Assembly (NCBI RefSeq): GCF_040833975.1
Contig: NZ_CP162130.1
Coordinates: forward strand, 3,956,001 to 4,020,000
DNA: 64,000 bases
Direction: 5' to 3'
From: Leptospira sp. WS92.C1
GTDB taxonomy: Bacteria > Spirochaetota > Leptospiria > Leptospirales > Leptospiraceae
Shown: piece by piece, positions 10,064-22,774 of the stretch
Numbering within the stretch: position 1 is the stretch's first letter
Layout of the letters: each line of letters begins with the position of its first letter
Program-made: the position numbers and the translations under genes
Notes under the pieces: generated by a model
The model's database searches: none
The model's input: only the letters and a program-made list of their open reading frames with translations
What the model was told of the DNA's origin: nothing

Positions 10064-11632
10064 TTAGGCAATGCTCAAACTTTTGAGATCCGAAGATTGA
10101 TTTCGGATCTTTTCGACTTCGATCTGTAGTTTATTGGATTCCTGATTGATTTCATTGATTTCTTTTTCCAGATGAACCATGGTTTTTACCATTTCCTCTT
10201 GTCCGATCATCTGTTCTTTTGTGGATTCGAAAATATCACCCGAAAGTTGTTTAATTCTTTCCACTTCCGAAACAAAATTCTGGATGATTCCTCTTTGTTC
10301 CTGATAGAGTTTTCCCATTTCTTCGATCCGATTGACCGTCTCTGAAATTTTTTGTTTTTGTCTGCCGGTTAAATTTCCGGTATCATCGGAGGCCTTGTTT
10401 GCCTCTCCGATAAATTCTCTGGACTGTTTTACAATCACCGAAATATTTTTTGCGTTTTCCGAGGTAAATTCGGCAAGTTTACTGACTTCATTGGCGACAA
10501 CTGCAAATCCTCTTCCCGCGGCGCCTGCTCTTGCGGCTTCAATCGAGGCGTTGAGAGCTAAAAGATTTGTCTTATCGGCAATCTCTCCCATGATCTGATT
10601 GATCTCGTCGACTCTATTAAAAGAATTTGATATACTTTGCAGAAAATGATTTGTCTTTCCCGCGGCCTCGGAAACGTTTTCCATGTCTCTTTGATTTTCA
10701 TTTGCATAAGCTCCAAGATCCTTTGAAAATTGAGCGATACTTTCTATGATCTCGCCTAGGTTTTTTGATTTTTCATTCAGATCGACCAAACTACGATTTT
10801 GTATCTCTATAGAATTGGATGTATTCTGAGAAGCGGAGGCTAATTCTTCGATAACGGCATTGACTTGCTCCAAAGAAGCGGCTTGAGATTCCATCTTTTC
10901 ACCGGTAGAATTGATGAACTCGGCAAAATTCTTGATCGTCACTTCCAGACCTTCCGCGGAAACGCGAATCGCTTTTTGATTTTTTTCCAACTTAGCAAAA
11001 AATCCCTTACTTTCCTCCGATAATTTTCCCGCCTGATCTGCAAGGTTCATAAATAGATTCATCAATTGCGCGAGAATGATACCCGCTGTAAAAATAAAAA
11101 TTATTTTTATAATTTCAATACTCGGGATCAACGCTCCCGGTTTGTTTGCAAAGCTCGGATCTTCGGAAAAACTTACACCAAACTGAACCGCGACTATAAG
11201 CGCGATCGCGGAACCCAAGGCACCGAGAACGCCGATCAAGATCACAAATCTTTTTTCTCCCAAAAGTCCCGCGTAAATGTTGATATAGAAATAAATAAAA
11301 AATAGAATTAGATTTTTCATCGATTCCGAAGCTACTTCCGGAGAAATCATCGCGTCAAAAATCAACGAACCGCTTAAGATAACCGAATCCAAAATCACCG
11401 AAGTTTTTTGGACCCATTTGGGCACCTCTCCGAATCGATTCCAAATAAAAATGACCGCGCAATAAATGGCCATTGAAAAAGTCGCAATAGAATGATTGAT
11501 CACCTGGGCTTGATTGAGAGCTTTTAAAGCGCCGAGCAGCGAAACGGCAAAAAGTATTACAAGACCAAGACGAATCCTGTTGATTAAAACGGTTCCGTTT
11601 TTTTGAATTAATTCAATCGAATTTTGACTCAT
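10064..11632 (-). CDS. Methyl-accepting chemotaxis protein with 6-TM input domain (copy 1)
   Basis: A 522-residue chemoreceptor. The first 200 residues or so form about six membrane helices with no sizeable periplasmic loop. The rest is a long coiled-coil signalling domain. The conserved hairpin tip carrying [17 protein letters not shown] and [15 protein letters not shown] is near residues 345-390 and contacts CheA and CheW. The input module suggests sensing within or near the membrane rather than of a periplasmic ligand. It lies 132 bp downstream of a close paralogue of identical length and architecture on the same strand, so the two arose by tandem duplication. Confidence 0.9.
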   Translation of the reverse strand: MSQNSIELIQKNGTVLINRIRLGLVILFAVSLLGALKALNQAQVINHSIATFSMAIYCAVIFIWNRFGEVPKWVQKTSVILDSVILSGSLIFDAMISPEVASESMKNLILFFIYFYINIYAGLLGEKRFVILIGVLGALGSAIALIVAVQFGVSFSEDPSFANKPGALIPSIEIIKIIFIFTAGIILAQLMNLFMNLADQAGKLSEESKGFFAKLEKNQKAIRVSAEGLEVTIKNFAEFINSTGEKMESQAASLEQVNAVIEELASASQNTSNSIEIQNRSLVDLNEKSKNLGEIIESIAQFSKDLGAYANENQRDMENVSEAAGKTNHFLQSISNSFNRVDEINQIMGEIADKTNLLALNASIEAARAGAAGRGFAVVANEVSKLAEFTSENAKNISVIVKQSREFIGEANKASDDTGNLTGRQKQKISETVNRIEEMGKLYQEQRGIIQNFVSEVERIKQLSGDIFESTKEQMIGQEEMVKTMVHLEKEINEINQESNKLQIEVEKIRNQSSDLKSLSIA

Positions 11633-11764
11633 AATCTTATAAGAGGAATCAAAATCTGAATTTCAAACAAAATTCGAATCGAAATCAGTTTTTAATTTAC
11701 CGACTTTGTTTCAATCAGAGATAAAACAAAATTCTAAATCGAATCAGATTTTTACTTCAAAAAA

Positions 11765-13333
11765 TCAAACCACACTCAATGCTTTCAGATCTTTGGATTG
11801 AGTTCTAATTCTCAAAACTCCGTCTTGAATTTTTCCGGACTCCTTTGCGATCTCATTAATTTCTTTTTCCAATTCGATCATAGCCTTCATCATCTCGACT
11901 TGTCCGGTCATCTGATCCTGGGTAGAATGAAAAAGTTCATCCGATAAGTTTTTGACTTTGCCCAGACTAGTTACAAAATCATTCACGATCGCAGTTCCAT
12001 CCCGATACAAACGATTCATCTCTTCGATCCTAGAAACAGTTCCTGTGATTTTAGAATTTTGACCGTCCGTCAACTCTCCCGTGTCCCTGGAAGAACGATT
12101 CGCTTCTTCGATAAACTGAAGAGACTCCTGAACTACTTTAGAAATACTTTTTGCATTTGTGGCTGTAAACTCCGCTAGTTTACTTACCTCCTGGGCAACC
12201 ACAGAAAAACCTCTTCCCGCAGCGCCGGCTCTTGCAGCTTCGATGGATGCATTCAAAGAAAGCAGATTCGTTTTATCCGCAATCTCTCCCAAGATACGAT
12301 TGATTTCGTCTACACGTTTAAAAGAATTTGAAATGTTCTTTAGAAAAGTATCCGTTTTTTCAACGGAATTTTTAACCGATTGCATTTCGATCTTACTCTC
12401 TTTTGTATTCGTCTCCAAATCTTTTGAATATTCGGAAATTTTTGCAATCAGATTCAAAAGAGTTTGCGATTTGCGATTCAATTCGTACAAATTCTCGTTT
12501 TGAATTCGAATCGAGTCCGCATTGCTTTCAGAAGATTTTGATAAAGACGTGATTACTGCGTTTACTTCTTCGAGAGAAGCCGCTTGTGATTCCATTTTTG
12601 AACTTGTTAAACTAGTAAACTCCGAGAAATTTGTAATCGAATCTTCCAAAGTTTCCGCAGAAGAATGAATTATTTTCTGATTATTCTCCAACTTTGTCAG
12701 AAAACCCTTATTCTCCTCATAATAAGAAGTCGCCTCTCTATAAAGACTATCAAACAAACTCATCAAACGATATAGAATATAACTTACTGAGGCCATAAAT
12801 ATGATTTTTGTAATCTCCGCACTGAGTTTTACAAAACCGGGCGCTATGTTGATCGAATTATTTTCCGAAAATTGTAATCCGTGATACACCGCATTGAGAA
12901 CCCCTAATGTGTAACCAAAAGCACATAACAATCCGGTAACCAAAACGAACTTCGGTTTACCCAACAATCCCGAATAAGAAATAATAAAATAGTATACCGA
13001 ATATAAAATCGAGTTCTTTAAAACGGGAGCAATGATTTCTGCGGAAACCATTCCGTCTAAGACGATCGTTCCAGTCAGCAAAAAAGTATCAAATATTATA
13101 AAAACATTATGTACCCAGTTATATACTTTGAATTTTTTATATAAATAAAAACCGAAAAGCGTATAAACACACATAAAAATCGCTGTGATTGTATGATTGA
13201 TCAGAATTTGAGGATGAAGAGATTTATAACTCGATGCTAAAGACAGTAGCATCATGATCATGATTCCAATTCTGGAATAATAGGTCAGCGCCTCTCCCCT
13301 AATACGGATGGATTCAATGGATTGCTTGGACAT
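11765..13333 (-). CDS. Methyl-accepting chemotaxis protein with 6-TM input domain (copy 2)
   Basis: The upstream paralogue of the neighbouring chemoreceptor, also 522 residues, with the same six-helix N-terminus and cytoplasmic coiled-coil. The hairpin tip reads [17 protein letters not shown] with [15 protein letters not shown] following. The membrane part has diverged much more than the signalling part, and it is richer in Tyr (several YY pairs), which fits a changed stimulus with an unchanged output. ATG at 13333. The 131-bp space before copy 1 shows no clear terminator, so the two may share a transcript. Confidence 0.9.
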   Translation of the reverse strand: MSKQSIESIRIRGEALTYYSRIGIMIMMLLSLASSYKSLHPQILINHTITAIFMCVYTLFGFYLYKKFKVYNWVHNVFIIFDTFLLTGTIVLDGMVSAEIIAPVLKNSILYSVYYFIISYSGLLGKPKFVLVTGLLCAFGYTLGVLNAVYHGLQFSENNSINIAPGFVKLSAEITKIIFMASVSYILYRLMSLFDSLYREATSYYEENKGFLTKLENNQKIIHSSAETLEDSITNFSEFTSLTSSKMESQAASLEEVNAVITSLSKSSESNADSIRIQNENLYELNRKSQTLLNLIAKISEYSKDLETNTKESKIEMQSVKNSVEKTDTFLKNISNSFKRVDEINRILGEIADKTNLLSLNASIEAARAGAAGRGFSVVAQEVSKLAEFTATNAKSISKVVQESLQFIEEANRSSRDTGELTDGQNSKITGTVSRIEEMNRLYRDGTAIVNDFVTSLGKVKNLSDELFHSTQDQMTGQVEMMKAMIELEKEINEIAKESGKIQDGVLRIRTQSKDLKALSVV

Positions 13334-14008
13334 AAAACCAACCGTCTGTGAAATTTAGATTCAGTAAACGAAAAGAAAATTCTACCAAAAAGGAAATGAG
13401 AAACGATTTATAAAATGATAGTTAGGTCTTCAAAAAATATGCTAAGCAAGTCAAAGTTTTTACATTTTGTTTAAAATCCAAGATTGAGGGCATCCGAAAA
13501 TGGGTGCAAAAAGTAGTTTTCCGGATGTAAAGAGATCGGTAATCGTTATTTTTCGAACCGGTTCCCCATTCGGATAATTTCCCATATTTTTTTGATTATT
13601 GGATCTATTGCGTAATTGATATCATCTAGCATAACCGTATAATTTTCGGATTTTGAAAAGCAGTGACAGAAATCGAGTGAGGACTCCTCGATCCATAACC
13701 CTGAGTAATGATAGGTAGCGATCCGTGATAAAAAACGGGAGTGATCGCGCAGGTATTGATCCGATAAGGATAACTCAGAATTAGGACTCCTTTCAAAAAA
13801 GGTACTAAAACTTCTTCTTGAAAACTTTTCGACGAAGGTGACACGAAATCAAAAAAGGAACCAGATAGATGCTCAAAAATCGATTCATAAAATCTCCCCA
13901 AATCGGCTGTTAGAGCAGTAAAATTAAGAAACGAATCCTTTCCATCGATTTGATTGTTTCTCTATCAAACATAAAATTCAAGTTTCAACAAAGAATCTTC
14001 TCGATTCT
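13334..14008. other. 675-bp intergenic region with frame-broken coding remnants
   Basis: No intact gene is convincing here. On the minus strand an ATG-started frame (13626-13901, 91 codons) overlaps a second minus frame that stays open for about 105 codons without a start codon, from near 13855 down to a stop near 13550. That second frame reads as ordinary protein, with stretches such as GLWIEESSLDFCHC and YAIDPIIKKIWEII. The picture is of a decayed gene with at least one frameshift. I do not recognise the family. Confidence 0.3.
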
Positions 14009-14848
<840 letters not shown>

Positions 14849-15002
14849 GAGTATAGGATAGCCGAAAGTAAAATTTAGAAAACCCGATCCTTGCTATTTT
14901 CAAATTTTTTTAAATAAAAAGAACTCCAGTTTCAATTGATGAAAATGCAGAATCAGATCTTTCACACGCTTTCAATTCTTATTTTGAAACAAATCAATTG
15001 TT

Positions 15003-15088
15003 CCGACAAACGATTGATTTGAAATTCTTCTTGAAACCGGACTTAAAGTCCGCACCAAAGTAAAATTACGGGAGAATTGAAATCCCCC
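15003..15088 (+). repeat. Dispersed palindromic repeat, copy A
   Basis: This 86-bp segment matches, in reverse orientation, the segment at 20112-20207. Shared blocks are CCGACAAAC, TTCTTGAAA, the palindrome CGGACTT-N-AAGTCCG (15038-15052), AAAGTAAAAT, AATTGAAA and a final TCCCC. It lies between the Ada-like gene and the 3' end of the cobalamin-binding-type gene. Confidence 0.65.
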
Positions 15089-15134
15089 AATGTTTCAGAT
15101 AGACTCCGTTTTTCGAAATGACACGAAATGATTT

Positions 15135-15908
15135 TCAAGAATGAATCAACTGCACCAACTGATCAATCCCTTCTTCAAAAAGAGCCGGTCCAGGTTGTAA
15201 AATGACAGATGGGTCCAGTTCATAAACTTTTTGATTTCGGATGGCATTTATATCCTGCCAGTCCGGATGATTTTGAACCCAATCAAAATTCACCGGTTTT
15301 CCGCACCAAGAACCGATGTAGATATCCGGATTTGTGCGAGCGACATCGGAAGCGGTGACGATTCTATCCTTAGCATGCGATTTTGTTTTTAGATGATCAA
15401 AACAATCTTTTCCTCCGGCAAGTTCGATCAGTTCCGATACCCAAGCAATTCCCGTGATGATCGGTTCGTCCCATTCTTGAAAGAAAACCCGAGGTCTTTT
15501 TGTTGAGACGGAATCGTTTTGGATTCTTTCTAATTTTGATTTCCAGCCTTCGATCAAATCTTTGGTTTGCTCTCTCTTTCCAACGATGGATCCGAAAAGT
15601 TGCATCGTATCTAAAATTTCAGAAATCGTTCTTTGATTTGTTACCAGAACGTTCAGTCCTTCCGCGATGAGATCCTTTGCAAGATTGGCTTGAATATCCG
15701 AGAATCCGATCACAAGATCCGGTTTTAATTCCTGAATTCGTTTTACATTTCCGTTGATAAACGCGGAAACTTTCGGCTTTTCTTGTTTGGCTCGAATAGG
15801 ACGAACCGTATACGCTGAAATTCCAACGATCCGTTCCTCCTCGCCTAACAGATAGAGTAACTCAGTCGTCTCTTCGGTAAGACAAATAATTCTTTTGGGT
15901 CCGATCAG
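15135..15908 (-). CDS. Cobalamin/iron-siderophore-type substrate-binding protein (BtuF-like), non-standard start
   Basis: A periplasmic-binding-protein fold of the BtuF/FepB group, about 258 residues. The N-terminal lobe opens with KRIICL and TEL (near residue 15) and later has LKPDLV, the usual block of this family. The C-terminal lobe carries AWVSELIELAGG and PDIYIGSWCG. There is no signal peptide, so it may act in the cytoplasm as a cobalamin-binding protein rather than in uptake. The frame is open back to just after the acs stop codon, but it holds no ATG, GTG or TTG before residue 66. An AGAGG site lies 7 bases before a CTG at 15908 (an ATT at 15911 is the alternative). A GTG at 15713 would delete a conserved N-terminal strand. 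It probably shares a transcript with acs. Confidence 0.7.
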   Translation of the reverse strand: MIGPKRIICLTEETTELLYLLGEEERIVGISAYTVRPIRAKQEKPKVSAFINGNVKRIQELKPDLVIGFSDIQANLAKDLIAEGLNVLVTNQRTISEILDTMQLFGSIVGKREQTKDLIEGWKSKLERIQNDSVSTKRPRVFFQEWDEPIITGIAWVSELIELAGGKDCFDHLKTKSHAKDRIVTASDVARTNPDIYIGSWCGKPVNFDWVQNHPDWQDINAIRNQKVYELDPSVILQPGPALFEEGIDQLVQLIHS

Positions 15909-15921
15909 AATCTTTCCTCTT

Positions 15922-17886
<1,965 letters not shown>

Positions 17887-17957
17887 AACATCCTCCGGAT
17901 TCGGTAAAGAATGAATCTTTTTTTTTCTCTGTCTACCAATTTGCTGAATAGAATTCA

Positions 17958-18057
17958 GGACTTCGCGCTTCGCTCCTAAAAGGTTACAATGTAAGTTTGT
18001 TATTCTATTGGGTCAGAACTCAATCTATCTTACATCCAGAACTTCGCGCCTCGCCTC
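17958..18057. repeat. Short direct repeats around an inverted repeat, folE-acs gap
   Basis: Two imperfect copies of a C/T/G-rich unit containing ACTTCGCG (17958-17976 and 18038-18057) flank a perfect 7-bp inverted repeat, ATGTAAG at 17989-17995 and CTTACAT at 18029-18035. The element fills the gap between folE and acs, both read leftwards. Such GCG-rich repeats in otherwise AT-rich spacers suggest a small mobile or structural element; function unknown. Confidence 0.4.
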
Positions 18058-18067
18058 AGCGCTGCGA

Positions 18068-18619
18068 TTAAGTAGATCCGGTACGAATCAGATCTAAGAA
18101 TTCGGAACGAGTCACCATATTTTCTTTAAACGCACCTAACATACAGGATGTAAAAAGTTCAGAGTTTTGTTTTTCAACACCGCGCATCATCATACAAAGA
18201 TGTTTTGCTTTAATTACGACCGCGACCCCTTGCGGATCCAAAACTTCCTGAATGGCATACGCAATTTGTTCCGTAAGACGTTCTTGAACTTGAAGTCTTC
18301 TCGCAAAAACATCCACGATCCTAGGAATTTTACTGATTCCGATGATCTTTTTATTGGGAAGATAGGCTACGTGAGCTCTTCCATAAAAAGGCAAAAGGTG
18401 ATGTTCACAGAGAGAATACATTTCGATGTCTCTCACAAGAACCATACCTTCGGTAGGTTCTTCGAAAATAGCGCCGTTTACAATTGTAGTGATATCGGCC
18501 CGGTAACCGGAGGTTAAAAAATCGTAGGCTTTTTTTACTCGTTTCGGAGTATCGCGAAGTCCTTCTCTATTCGGATTTTCGCCGATCGATTTTAGAATTT
18601 TTACAACTTCTTCTTCCAA
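18068..18619 (-). CDS. folE: GTP cyclohydrolase I
   Basis: A 183-residue enzyme converting GTP to dihydroneopterin triphosphate, the first step of folate (tetrahydropterin) synthesis. Zinc ligands are visible in [10 protein letters not shown] and in KHLCMMMRG, and the chain is complete. The start is TTG at 18619: an in-frame TGA lies only five codons upstream and GAGAG sits about 6 bases before the TTG, so no ATG start is possible. A small stop-interrupted reading frame lies immediately upstream on the same strand. Confidence 0.95.
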   Translation of the reverse strand: MEEEVVKILKSIGENPNREGLRDTPKRVKKAYDFLTSGYRADITTIVNGAIFEEPTEGMVLVRDIEMYSLCEHHLLPFYGRAHVAYLPNKKIIGISKIPRIVDVFARRLQVQERLTEQIAYAIQEVLDPQGVAVVIKAKHLCMMMRGVEKQNSELFTSCMLGAFKENMVTRSEFLDLIRTGST

Positions 18620-18621
18620 GC

Positions 18622-18759
18622 TTAACTCTCTTCATTCCGTTCTTCTACTTGTTCGATGATATCTTTCTTTAGATTCTCTTCGTAAGAATTCGGATCAATT
18701 TTTTTAGAATCCGATTAGGATTCATTCCCATTTTCAAAACTCCCTTCGGAATCTTCCAT
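18622..18759 (-). other. Acidic mini reading frame broken by one in-frame TAA, upstream of folE
   Basis: From an ATG at 18759 the minus strand encodes 14 acidic residues, a TAA (18715-18717), then 30 more acidic and charged residues in the same frame before a second stop at 18622-18624, just ahead of the folE TTG. The composition (Glu, Asp, Asn, Ser, Lys) is protein-like and continuous across the TAA. It may be a decayed small gene or chance; no ribosome site is seen. Confidence 0.25.
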
Positions 18760-18810
18760 CGGATTTTCATTTTCTTGCAGATTTCCCGAGCCGGGGTATC
18801 TTGTCCGTTC

Positions 18811-20052
18811 ATGGGCTTGCAGAATACAAAATTCCAAGGAACTCGTCCGATTCGAATCGGATTGGACGCGAGGATGATCGCTCACTCCGGGATCGGAATG
18901 AGAATCCGAGGTCTTCTAAAATATCTGGGACCTTTGGTTGAAAAAGAGAATTTTCGGATTTATCTGTTTGGAAACAAGGAAACGATTCTGAAGGAAGGAA
19001 TTCCTTGTTATGAATTTTCGGGTTTTTCAGAAGTTGCGGCAAATCCCACTTTCAATCGAAATCAACCAAAACAGAAAACTGCGTTTTCCTTTCCCGTGAT
19101 TTCTTATCGGACGCCCATTTATTCTTTTTCTGAATTTTTGGGGCATCCTCTCATGAAAGAAATGGATCTTTTGGATATTCCCCATTTCAACGCTCCGATT
19201 GTATATCTTTCCAAATGTATCGTAACGATTCACGATATCATCCCTTTTCGAATGAAAGAATTTCATTCTAGTTTTGTAAAACGAATTTATATGCAGATCG
19301 TTTTCAGACTCATCCGCCGTTTCGCAAAACAAACCATCTCCGTTTCCAAATTCACCGCAAACGATTTGAATTCCGTTTTTGGTTTTACGGAAAAATCCGT
19401 GAAAGTGGTCTACAACGGAATCGATGAAACTGTTTTTTATCCCGCAAAAGCCGAAGAGAAAAAAAACTTTCTAAAAAAATACAAACTCAAAGAAGGGTAT
19501 CTGCTCAGTGTCGGAATCGGCAAGGGTCATAAAAATTTAAATCTTGTTTTGAAAGTAATCAAACCTCTCTGGGATTCTCAAAAATTAAAAACCAAATGGG
19601 TGTTAGGCGGATCACTTGGAAAAATTCCGGACTATTTAGAAACGGAAGCTCGAGGATATGAAGATCGAATCCTTCCTATGCCAAAACTCGTCTTGGACGA
19701 ATTACGTTGTCTTTATTCCTGTGCGAGTTTACTTGTTTTTCCTTCGAGATACGAAGGTTTCGGATTTCCTCCTCTCGAAGCCCAGGCCTGCGCTTGTCCG
19801 GTCTTATCTTCCAACGCAACGGTAATGCCGGAGGTTTTGAAAAAAAGCGTTCTCTATTTTTCTCCAGATCGACGTGAAGAATTAGAATCCCAATTGAAAG
19901 ATTTTTTTCAAAAACAAAATTCAGGAAAACTTTGGATCATAAAAGGAAAGAAAAATTCTGCAAGATTTACCTGGAAAAAAACGGCGGAACAAACGTTGGA
20001 GGTATATAAAAAATTTTTGAGTGAGTTGCCTTCATCCGATTTTAGGAGTTAA
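18811..20052 (+). CDS. Family 4-type glycosyltransferase (GT-B fold)
   Basis: A protein of about 413 residues with two Rossmann lobes. The N-terminal lobe starts RIGLDARMI with the donor-side GIG motif. The C-terminal lobe has LSVGIGKGHKNL and the sugar-nucleotide-binding region FPSRYEGFGFPPLEAQACACPVL, the E-x7-E pattern of family 4. It transfers a sugar from a nucleotide donor to an acceptor, probably lipid- or cell-envelope-linked; substrate unknown. The start is uncertain: ATG at 18811 is chosen, a TTG at 18775 is in frame, and neither has a good ribosome site. It stands alone, diverging from folE. Confidence 0.82.
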   Translation: MGLQNTKFQGTRPIRIGLDARMIAHSGIGMRIRGLLKYLGPLVEKENFRIYLFGNKETILKEGIPCYEFSGFSEVAANPTFNRNQPKQKTAFSFPVISYRTPIYSFSEFLGHPLMKEMDLLDIPHFNAPIVYLSKCIVTIHDIIPFRMKEFHSSFVKRIYMQIVFRLIRRFAKQTISVSKFTANDLNSVFGFTEKSVKVVYNGIDETVFYPAKAEEKKNFLKKYKLKEGYLLSVGIGKGHKNLNLVLKVIKPLWDSQKLKTKWVLGGSLGKIPDYLETEARGYEDRILPMPKLVLDELRCLYSCASLLVFPSRYEGFGFPPLEAQACACPVLSSNATVMPEVLKKSVLYFSPDRREELESQLKDFFQKQNSGKLWIIKGKKNSARFTWKKTAEQTLEVYKKFLSELPSSDFRS

Positions 20053-20111
20053 TTTAAAATATCTTTTTAAAACAAAACTTCAACCGTATCCGGTGGATTT
20101 TTTTCGAATCT

Positions 20112-20207
20112 GGGGATTTCGTTTCAATTAGAAAAGTCGTCGTATTTTACTTTAGGCCGGACTTGAAGTCCGATTTCAAGAAATATTTCGGTGGGACAGT
20201 TTGTCGG
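20112..20207 (-). repeat. Dispersed palindromic repeat, copy B
   Basis: The inverted partner of the segment at 15003-15088, with the same ordered blocks and the palindrome CGGACTT-N-AAGTCCG at 20158-20172. The two copies differ by small insertions. It lies in the convergent gap between the glycosyltransferase gene and the DUF1289 gene, so both copies sit 3' of genes. Confidence 0.65.
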
Positions 20208-20318
20208 GCCAAATTTTCAGAGCATAAAAAAAGACTCTCTCAAGACGATTCGGATCGTGTTGAAATCTAATTACTAAATCTTAGCGTCCAAATTGAAATT
20301 CTTTCCGTAACAAATTTC

Positions 20319-20507
20319 CTACTTGGAATGCTTTTTATTGAAAAAAATTTCTTCTTTGCGAATCCGAATTTTTAAAAACAGATCTTCTCTTTCCTCGTCG
20401 GAATATCGGGACCAGTTTCCAATTTCTTCTATGGTTCTAAAACACCCTTCGCAAAACCCAGTTTCAAAATCCATCGTGCATATTTTATTACAAGGAGAAC
20501 GAACCAA
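20319..20507 (-). CDS. Small DUF1289-type cysteine-rich protein
   Basis: A 62-residue protein matching the DUF1289 pattern: SPCNKIC near residues 4-10, then GFCEGCFRTIEEIGNWSRYSDEER. Four Cys in a C-x3-C ... C-x2-C arrangement suggest binding of a metal or iron-sulfur cluster, but the role of the family is unknown. The start is a TTG at 20507 with AAAGGA about 7 bases upstream, lying across the stop of the Kef-type antiporter gene. A longer reading frame from 20615 exists only because it overlaps that gene in another frame. Translationally coupled to the antiporter. Confidence 0.75.
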   Translation of the reverse strand: MVRSPCNKICTMDFETGFCEGCFRTIEEIGNWSRYSDEEREDLFLKIRIRKEEIFFNKKHSK

Positions 20508-20508
20508 T

Positions 20509-22275
20509 CTACTTTCCTTTACTCTTAGACTTGGAAGAACTTTTTTTCTGAATCGCTTTTTTCTTCGAAGTCGTTTTAGCCGCGCTTTCGTTTCCGTTTT
20601 TAGAATGATCCACAATTGTTTTCATTTCGCGAAAAAGAGACATCCCGCTGATCCTTCCGGGAACAATTACGTGCGCCGCCCCGCTTCCTACAAGAACCTC
20701 GGCTTCCTTTACATCATCGGTGGTGAGAATGATCGAAGGTTGAGTATGATGACAAATCGTCTTGAGAGATTCCAACAGTCTACGATTGGTTGTACCTTTT
20801 AAAATCATATCCGAAATCGTACAAATGACGTATCTCGCATCTTCGATTCCTAAATGATGGAGCGTTTCCGGATTTGCAAGATCGCCGTATGCCCATCGAA
20901 TTCCCTTTGCCTCTAGAGATTGGCGAAATACAGGATTGAAATCAACGATCAGAATTCGTTTCAACCATTCCGGTTTTTCTTCTTCAATTCCCTCTAAAAG
21001 CCCTTGGGCGATTCTAAAATATCCGAGAATGACGATGTCTCGTTTCGGCTGACCTGTTATATCGGATTCGGTTTTGTTCTCCTCTTTTTCCCGAATTCCG
21101 ATCAAAGCTAAAATTCTTAACAAGAATCTTGAAATCGGATCGTTGAATAAGATTACATAAGTAGAAACGACGGAAGCGAGAATCATCGAAGTCAAAACGG
21201 TAGATTCCAACTCCTTACTGATATGTCCGTAACCCATTCCTAAAGATAAAATCACGAGAGAAAATTCGCTGATCTGAGCCAGATTCAATCCTGTGACGAT
21301 CCCCGCTCTCAAACCCTTACCCGAAAAGAAAACCGGAGTCGCAACCGTGATCACTCTACTAAACAAAACAAACACAACTGCTATCAAAGAAAGCGTGATG
21401 ATTTGGATCGAAGGAATCGGAATCTTCATTCCTAAAGCGACAAAGAAAAGCGTGATAAAAAAGTCCCTGATTCCGGAAAGTTTTGCGATCACATCGGCGC
21501 CGTATGGAAAAGCGGCGATACTGACTCCTGCGATCAAAGCTCCCATTTCCTTTGAAAGTCCCGCGCGTTCCGCGCAACCGCAAAGCAAGAAACACCAGGC
21601 GATCGAGGTGATTAGAATGAGCTCCGGTTTAGAAGCCGCAGCCTCAAATAACTTTGATAAAAGGAATCTACTGATTAAAAATGCGACTCCGATCAATACC
21701 AACCCGATTCCGAGAGATCCCGCGATCTTTAAAATCTGCGGATCCTGAAGATTGGGTTGAACCCCCATAAAAATAATGGCCCAAATGTCCTGGAGTACCA
21801 AAACTCCAATCGTAAGTCGGCCGGCGATCGTACTGACTTCAAATTTATCGTGAAGAAGTTTGACAACGATCATCGTTGAGCTGATCGCCAATGCGATTGC
21901 AAAATAGAGAAGGTCGAATTTACCCGCGGATCCCGAAAGAAGACCCTTAAAAAAAATCAGTCCGAATAATACACAAAACACGAATTGGCTAATTCCTAAA
22001 ATAAACATGGATTTTCCCATGCGAGCCAATTCTTTCAAATCGATTTCAAGACCGATGATAAACAGAAGAAGTATCAACCCGATTTCCGAAATCAACTCGA
22101 TACTTTCCTCATTGACCACGAGACCAAATCCGAGGTTCGGTCCGAGCAAAAGTCCGCCGGCTACATAGCCAAGGATTAACGGCTGTTTGGTGAGCCTGGC
22201 AATATGAGAAAAGAAAGTAGCAAAGATGATACTTAACGCTATGTCATTGAGAAGTGAAAGAGAATGGTGCTCCAT
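20509..22275 (-). CDS. Kef-type monovalent cation:proton antiporter (CPA2) with TrkA-N domain
   Basis: A 588-residue inner-membrane protein. The first 390 residues or so hold 12-13 helices of the CPA2 antiporter fold. The core pattern LLLFIIGLEIDL is near residue 70, and a GA-x5-FPYGADV loop lies downstream. Residues from about 415 form a RCK/TrkA-N nucleotide-binding domain (DIVILGYFRIAQGLLEGI). This domain binds NAD(H) or other regulators and gates K+ efflux in Kef systems; whether K+ or Na+ is moved here is unknown. The tail is Lys/Ser-rich. No KefF/KefG ancillary subunit is adjacent. ATG at 22275. A second CPA2 protein is encoded at 53770-55566. Confidence 0.88.
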   Translation of the reverse strand: MEHHSLSLLNDIALSIIFATFFSHIARLTKQPLILGYVAGGLLLGPNLGFGLVVNEESIELISEIGLILLLFIIGLEIDLKELARMGKSMFILGISQFVFCVLFGLIFFKGLLSGSAGKFDLLYFAIALAISSTMIVVKLLHDKFEVSTIAGRLTIGVLVLQDIWAIIFMGVQPNLQDPQILKIAGSLGIGLVLIGVAFLISRFLLSKLFEAAASKPELILITSIAWCFLLCGCAERAGLSKEMGALIAGVSIAAFPYGADVIAKLSGIRDFFITLFFVALGMKIPIPSIQIITLSLIAVVFVLFSRVITVATPVFFSGKGLRAGIVTGLNLAQISEFSLVILSLGMGYGHISKELESTVLTSMILASVVSTYVILFNDPISRFLLRILALIGIREKEENKTESDITGQPKRDIVILGYFRIAQGLLEGIEEEKPEWLKRILIVDFNPVFRQSLEAKGIRWAYGDLANPETLHHLGIEDARYVICTISDMILKGTTNRRLLESLKTICHHTQPSIILTTDDVKEAEVLVGSGAAHVIVPGRISGMSLFREMKTIVDHSKNGNESAAKTTSKKKAIQKKSSSKSKSKGK

Positions 22276-22774
22276 AAGTACAACTTGTCCTAAAATCTAA
22301 TTTTCAGACTACAGCTTGTTTCAAAACCAAAGTTTTCGTTCACGGATTTGATTTTAAAGCCGCAAGACCTGTGCCAAAGGAAACAGGTTCTTATAATAAA
22401 GATCTCGATGCGATAAAAGATAGAACCGATCCTTTCCAAAGTTTGTCGATCCGTCTGAAGCTTCCCATCACATATCGGTCATTCCGTTTTTCTAACACAA
22501 TCAGGGAACAAATTTAATAAAAAGCTTCTATATACGAAACTAAGAAAGAATCTTTTTATTAAAAAACATTTTTTGGTCGATTTCTTAAAAACTTAGATTA
22601 TAAAAACGGAATCTCTCAAGTCCAGTGCTTATTTTTATTTCACGAAATCACTTTTCGAAAGTGTAGATATTGAGAGGAGTTTTAATTTTTTTGTAAAATG
22701 AAATCGAATTTTAGAACAAGCTGCAGACGAATCCGCAAAAAAAATCATCAGTACTTTGAAATTGAGCACAATTT
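22276..22774. other. 499-bp intergenic region, AT-rich, no gene seen
   Basis: I see no coding frame on either strand. It should hold the promoter of the leftward antiporter gene. It contains a short perfect hairpin, CACTTT-TCG-AAAGTG (22649-22663), and an imperfect one around CCTGT/ACAGG near 22370-22395. Neither resembles a known riboswitch. Confidence 0.4.

Noticed and set aside
13626..13901. Intact 91-codon gene on the minus strand
   Set aside because: A longer, startless frame with better protein-like composition overlaps it; it is better read as part of a decayed region.
15135..15713. Substrate-binding protein starting at the GTG at 15713
   Set aside because: This would remove the conserved N-terminal strand and loop encoded in the open frame up to 15908.
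20508..20615. N-terminal extension of the DUF1289 protein
   Set aside because: It lies in the antiporter gene in another frame and has no ribosome site; TTG 20507 has AAAGGA at the right spacing.
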